From Candidatus Schekmanbacteria bacterium (GTDB taxonomy: Bacteria; Schekmanbacteria; GWA2-38-11; J061): a stretch of 64,000 nt of DNA. Positions within the stretch are counted from its first letter, which is position 1; each line of letters begins with the position of its first letter. The notes beneath the pieces were generated by a model, which was not told the origin of the DNA, did no database searches, and saw only the letters and a program-made list of their open reading frames with translations. The position numbers and the translations under genes were made by a program. The DNA is taken from contig JACRJM010000003.1 of NCBI GenBank assembly GCA_016219965.1, forward strand, positions 186,001 to 250,000, given 5' to 3'. This document shows, piece by piece, positions 60,154-64,000 of this stretch.

Positions 60154-61686
60154 TTAGTGGTGGTCTAATATAATATTTGCCACAACATTTCCGCTATGCA
60201 TTGCTGTTGCATAACCTCCAATGATAAGCTGTGAGAATGCCTGGTATCCGGCCATATATAGATTGGGAACCGGTGTTCTGATCAAGCTTTTAAAAGCAGT
60301 ACCCATTTCATCGCTTCTGTCCCATGACCAACCTGCGCAAGCGCCCTCGCTTCCTCCTCCCCAGGTCTGATAAGTAAGAGGAGTTGATGCATCCATGACC
60401 TCTACTGCGGAAGAAAGGCCAGGTAGAAGATTTTCTGCTGCCTGGATAAAATACTTTGAAACCCTGTTCTTGTACTCATAATAACCTTTTGTTCTTCCTC
60501 CGTCCGGAGCTCTCCATTTTTCAAAAAAATTATATGGAGCATTAGCTCTGAGCAGTAAAGCGTCTTTCTCATGCGGCGCATTATGAATATCTTTTCCGGA
60601 CCACAAACAGATTTCATATTCCCTGTCAGAAAAGAAATATTTCGAAGAGATATTTTCATGCCAGGGTTGTGCTTCACCCATTGAATCACGATAAAAAATA
60701 TGATCAGCTTTAAACGCCTTTAAATTGACATTTGAAGTATTGATTCCAAGGTATACGCAGAAAATAGAGCCGCTGTCCTGGAGGCTCTTTACCCATTTAG
60801 CAAAATCATTGGGGACAAACTCTTCTCCAATCATATTGAAAAATGTCAGTTTATGGTCAACAGTTGACACAATCGTATCTGCAGCAATATGCTCTCCGGA
60901 TTTAAGAATTATTCCGTTGGCAAGTCCATTACTCATTCTGATTTTAGAAACAGGAGAAGAAAAGCGCAATTCTCCGCCTGCATCAATGATAGTTTTCACA
61001 AGCAGATTATTAATCCCGTCAAAACCAATGTCCGGATACCAAATTCCAGTTTTCGCGATCATATCCCACATCCTTGCTGCAAGCAGTGCAGACATATTAC
61101 TTTCCTCGAAACTCTGGCTTGACAGGAGCACTCTCAGAAGATCATTTTTTATAAGCTTCTCTGCCAGTTCTTTTGCAGAAATTGTCCGGTATTTTTTTAA
61201 AATCCTGCTTCTTTCTTCTTTTGTAAAATCTGTATTTAAACTTTCTTGGCTTTGAATTTTTTGAAATTCCCTGCTTTCTGCAAGTATTTCCATTTGTGCT
61301 TTTGAGAGATCCAGCATTATTTCAAAAAAAGCGCTTATACCAGATTCATCCTCAGGGAAAAATTGACCAAGTTCTTTTGTTAGTTCCTTGAACGGAAGGG
61401 ATATAATTACATCTATGTTTTTTGATTTAAACTGAAAATGAGATCTTTTGAAATTAATTTTTTCCTTGATACCCAATTCTTTCAATGTATTTCCAACATA
61501 TGACGGGAAACTAAAGGAAAGTGGACCAGTCGGGAATTTATACCCATTCCGGTGAAAAACTGAAGCTGTGCCGCCTGCATGGCTGAATTTTTCGCATAGA
61601 AGAACCTTTATCCCTTTTCTTGCAAGACCGGCAGCACATGTTAATCCTCCTATGCCAGCGCCAATTATAATACAGTCATATTTCAT
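60154..61686 (-). CDS. Phytoene desaturase/carotenoid isomerase-like FAD oxidoreductase
   Basis: A 510-residue flavin amine oxidoreductase of the CrtI/CrtISO group: dinucleotide fold DCIIIGAGIGGLTCAAGLARKG, HAGGTASVFHRNGYKFPTGP, VSTVDHKLTFFNMIG and the C-terminal FAD block IRTPVPNLYMAGYQAFSQ. I chose ATG 61686, where the fold begins; a start at 61779 adds 31 residues of non-conserved sequence. No phytoene synthase is nearby, so carotenoid use is uncertain. Divergent from the pilin gene. Confidence 0.85.
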   Translation of the reverse strand: MKYDCIIIGAGIGGLTCAAGLARKGIKVLLCEKFSHAGGTASVFHRNGYKFPTGPLSFSFPSYVGNTLKELGIKEKINFKRSHFQFKSKNIDVIISLPFKELTKELGQFFPEDESGISAFFEIMLDLSKAQMEILAESREFQKIQSQESLNTDFTKEERSRILKKYRTISAKELAEKLIKNDLLRVLLSSQSFEESNMSALLAARMWDMIAKTGIWYPDIGFDGINNLLVKTIIDAGGELRFSSPVSKIRMSNGLANGIILKSGEHIAADTIVSTVDHKLTFFNMIGEEFVPNDFAKWVKSLQDSGSIFCVYLGINTSNVNLKAFKADHIFYRDSMGEAQPWHENISSKYFFSDREYEICLWSGKDIHNAPHEKDALLLRANAPYNFFEKWRAPDGGRTKGYYEYKNRVSKYFIQAAENLLPGLSSAVEVMDASTPLTYQTWGGGSEGACAGWSWDRSDEMGTAFKSLIRTPVPNLYMAGYQAFSQLIIGGYATAMHSGNVVANIILDHH

Positions 61687-61764
61687 TCTGTTAATCTTAA
61701 TAAAGTTGTACAATATTGGTAATTGATATTGACATTCTGAGTCAAGATAATAGAGAAAGAAGAC

Positions 61765-62379
61765 ATGCTTGTAAAACAAAAGAATGGATTTACCTTTTTA
61801 GAGATAATGGTCGTCGTTGCGATTGTGGGAATAGTCGCCGGATTGGGGATATACAATCTCTTGAGTATGCTCCCTCAGATCAGGGCTAACAGCGCGGCAA
61901 GACAGGTGTCATCTGACATGCAGTGGGCACGGTTAAAGTCTGTGTCTGAAAACAATGATGTTATAATAACTTTTTATTCGCCTGATGGTACCGGAGCTTA
62001 CCGGTATGAAATCCATGATGATGATAATAACAACGGGGCAAGAGATTCAGGCGAAGCATTATTTGCCGGAGATAAATATACTTTACCTGCAACCATAAGA
62101 TTTGGTCGTGCTACTTCAGGGATAGAAAGGACTACCTGCGGAGGAGAAATCGGTTCAACTGGAATCCATTTCACAGGAAATAAAATAACATTTCAGCCTT
62201 CAGGAAGACCTAATAAGAATGGTTCAGTATATATCATCCCAATTAAAGAGGATGAGAATAATGAGAAAAAAACGATTAACTGGAGAGCTATAAGCGTTAC
62301 AACTAACGGACGTATAAAAACCTGGATTTATGATGCTTCGGTTGAAAATTGCGCAAGCGGCCTCGGCCCATGGCGGTAA
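61765..62379 (+). CDS. Type IV pilin-like/GspH-type pseudopilin
   Basis: A 204-residue protein with a type III prepilin signal: a short basic leader KQKNG cleaved before FTFLEIMVVVAIVGIVAGLG, including the essential Glu at +5. The C-terminal domain is FimT/GspH-like with two Cys-containing segments (TTCGGEIG and VENCASG) that could form a disulfide. It should act at the cell envelope in a type II secretion or pilus tip complex. No other pilus gene is in the window. Confidence 0.88.
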   Translation: MLVKQKNGFTFLEIMVVVAIVGIVAGLGIYNLLSMLPQIRANSAARQVSSDMQWARLKSVSENNDVIITFYSPDGTGAYRYEIHDDDNNNGARDSGEALFAGDKYTLPATIRFGRATSGIERTTCGGEIGSTGIHFTGNKITFQPSGRPNKNGSVYIIPIKEDENNEKKTINWRAISVTTNGRIKTWIYDASVENCASGLGPWR

Positions 62380-62896
62380 TATTTATTATTCACATTTAGA
62401 TTCTCCCATAGGAATTATCCACTTAGCTGTTTATGACAAGTGCCTATGCAAGGTCTCGTTAGGTTTTTCGGCTGCTTCAGATTTTAAAAATTATTTTTCA
62501 TTCCTCCATTCTTTTAAGCTTATTGATTCGCACCCTGGTACCAAACCATTTAAAGAAATGATCCTCAGTTATCTCGAAAAGGGGGTTCCTTTGAATGACG
62601 CTGAAGTGGCAATATTGAGAGGAACAGAGTTCCAGAAATCTGTCTGGCGGGCTGCGCTTAATATTCCATACGGGAAAACCCGTTCCTATGGCTGGATAGC
62701 AGAGAAAATAAAAATTCCGGATGCAAGCCGTGCAGTTGGCAATGCTCTTGGAGAGAATCCTGTACCTCTTTTTATTCCCTGTCACAGGGTTGTACGTTCT
62801 GACGGATCAATGGGAGGGTTTACCGGAGGTTGCAATATAAAAGAGAGGCTTCTTTCAATTGAAGCTCGCGGTATATATTCAGACAATGGCATTTGA
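62330..62896 (+). CDS. ogt: Methylated-DNA-protein-cysteine methyltransferase
   Basis: A 188-residue single-turnover repair protein that takes alkyl groups from O6-alkylguanine onto its active-site cysteine in IPCHRVVRSDGS. The helix-turn-helix AEKIKIPDASRAVGNALGENP and FQKSVWRAALNIPYGKTRSYGWI are also conserved. The start is inside the pilin gene (50-base overlap), so a later start is possible, but the first block (GIIHLAVYDKCLCKVSLGF) is needed for the fold. It overlaps the next gene at TTGA. Confidence 0.93.
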   Translation: MMLRLKIAQAASAHGGNIYYSHLDSPIGIIHLAVYDKCLCKVSLGFSAASDFKNYFSFLHSFKLIDSHPGTKPFKEMILSYLEKGVPLNDAEVAILRGTEFQKSVWRAALNIPYGKTRSYGWIAEKIKIPDASRAVGNALGENPVPLFIPCHRVVRSDGSMGGFTGGCNIKERLLSIEARGIYSDNGI

Positions 62897-64000
62897 AGAG
62901 ATCAACTTTGTCGCAGCCATTTATACTATCAATCATACAGTTTGGCGTTGCCTTTGCTCTTAGCTCGGTAATTGTCTCGCTCCCATTCTATGTCAGCACC
63001 ATCAGCACCTACAGCCCGGAAAAAACATTGCTCTGGATAGGTTTAATAGTTGCTTCCTCTAATATCGGAGCTGCCATATTCTCCCCTCTTTGGGGAAAGC
63101 TTTCCTCTAAATTCAGCCATAAGATGCTTTACCAGAGAGGGATACTTTCTCATGCAGTACTTCTTTTTGCCATGGGGTTCACCCATAATTTGCCGTTATT
63201 GCTGCTCCTTAGGACTCTTCAGGGAGTATTCGGCGGGATATCAACAATAGGTCTTATAATGCTCAAACAAATACTGCCCGAGGAAATGCTTTCATCGGGA
63301 ATTGGAAAGTTCCAATCATCCATAACTATCGGTCAGTTATGCGGACCGGCAGTAGGTGCTTATGTGGCATCAGTTTATGGTTTCAGGATATTTTTTATTT
63401 TTGCATCAACTGTTATTTTTCTTATCTTCATTGTTACTGTTTTTTTCCTTGAGAACACAAAAGCTGAACTCAGTCCTGAAACTTCAGTTCAAAGAAGTAA
63501 TAAACGTTTTTTCGTCCTTTGGTTTCTTTCTATGTCGGCTACTGTTCAGGCAGTGTTTTTCCCTGCCATACTTCCCGATATCCTGAGATACTTTAGCGTT
63601 GAATCGAATGCTGCTGTAATGACGGCAGGATGGATTGTTTTTGGTTATGGTATTTCCTCCGCACTTGGCGCTTATTTCCTGCCTCCATTTTTGTCACGGT
63701 TAAACAGCTACTCTGCTATTATGTTCCTTGGTCTGCTATCAGCTTTTTTTCAGCTTATGCATATAGAGGCAGGGTCAATACCATTACTTGTCCTGTTCAG
63801 AATCCTACAGACATTTTTCGCTGCTGCTATCATGCCGTTATGCATCAGCGTTGTTGCTTCAAGGGGTTCCGGAACATCCATAGGAATAATAAACACTGCA
63901 CGGTTTACAGGCAATGCATGCGGTCCTTTGATAGCTACCGGGATTCTTTCGTTAGCAAATGAACAGACTGTTTATTTAACTGTAACCTTGCTTTCAATTA
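62893..64000 (+). CDS. MFS transporter (partial, runs off window)
   Basis: An open frame from TTG 62893 continues to the window edge without a stop, over 369 codons. It begins LKRSTLSQPFILSIIQFG and reads through about ten hydrophobic helices, with SPLWGKLSSKFSHKMLY (MFS motif A), LLLLRTLQGVFGGIST and QSSITIGQLCGPAVGAY. It overlaps the ogt stop. The substrate cannot be inferred and the C-terminus is missing. Confidence 0.8.
   Translation, partial: MKRSTLSQPFILSIIQFGVAFALSSVIVSLPFYVSTISTYSPEKTLLWIGLIVASSNIGAAIFSPLWGKLSSKFSHKMLYQRGILSHAVLLFAMGFTHNLPLLLLLRTLQGVFGGISTIGLIMLKQILPEEMLSSGIGKFQSSITIGQLCGPAVGAYVASVYGFRIFFIFASTVIFLIFIVTVFFLENTKAELSPETSVQRSNKRFFVLWFLSMSATVQAVFFPAILPDILRYFSVESNAAVMTAGWIVFGYGISSALGAYFLPPFLSRLNSYSAIMFLGLLSAFFQLMHIEAGSIPLLVLFRILQTFFAAAIMPLCISVVASRGSGTSIGIINTARFTGNACGPLIATGILSLANEQTVYLTVTLLSI

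Overview
The window looks like chromosomal DNA of an uncultured diderm (Gram-negative) bacterium of moderate, roughly 43 percent, GC. LPS genes (an LpxC domain, lptG, a Wzm/Wzt-type exporter) show an outer membrane. Methylenetetrahydrofolate reductase with a MetV partner, a hydrogenase-delta (MvhD) protein, a heterodisulfide-reductase-like HdrBC fusion and archaeal-type split glutamate synthases suggest an anaerobic, acetogen- or sulfate-reducer-like metabolism. I cannot place the phylum from sequence alone; Desulfobacterota, Nitrospirota or a related deep lineage would fit.

Layout. 1-17.6 kb is mostly housekeeping: a gene tail, dprA, an NtrY-like kinase, an NtrX-like regulator fused in frame to LpxC, purM, purN, a parvulin foldase, then on the minus strand a small cytochrome c and recD2. 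A hicAB toxin-antitoxin pair, lptG, a tetrapyrrole operon (hemL, siroheme synthase, gamma-carbonic anhydrase), an MFS transporter and a WYL regulator follow.

17.6-30.6 kb is a defence and mobile-gene island. It holds a Fe-S PD-(D/E)XK nuclease with an ArdC-like antirestriction protein, a restriction-modification locus of higher GC (nuclease and methylase on one chain, specificity gene split by frameshift) with a HEPN-like partner, an XRE/ImmA pair, AbiEi/AbiEii, two orphan near-identical hicB copies, a TumA/TumE pair, and broken toxin, ATPase and methyltransferase remnants.

30.6-44.0 kb carries two convergent redox operons. The plus-strand set is mvhD-metV-metF, a degenerate GltB2 paralogue, GltB2 and a GltB1-GltB3 fusion. 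The minus-strand set is hdrBC fusion, gltB1, gltB2, gltB3 and a methyltransferase. Neither has the NADPH-dependent GltD subunit in the window, so electrons for glutamate synthesis may come from ferredoxin, Hdr or MvhD partners (inference).

45.1-56.9 kb is a surface-polysaccharide cluster: nucleotide-sugar epimerase, Wzm/Wzt exporter, two cobalamin radical SAM proteins, a nucleotidyltransferase-like protein, a phosphodiesterase-glycosyltransferase fusion and further glycosyltransferases, read from a recognisable promoter. The end of the window holds an ABC-2 transporter, an HD-GYP protein, a CrtI-like oxidoreductase, a type IV pilin-like protein, an O6-alkylguanine methyltransferase and a partial MFS transporter.
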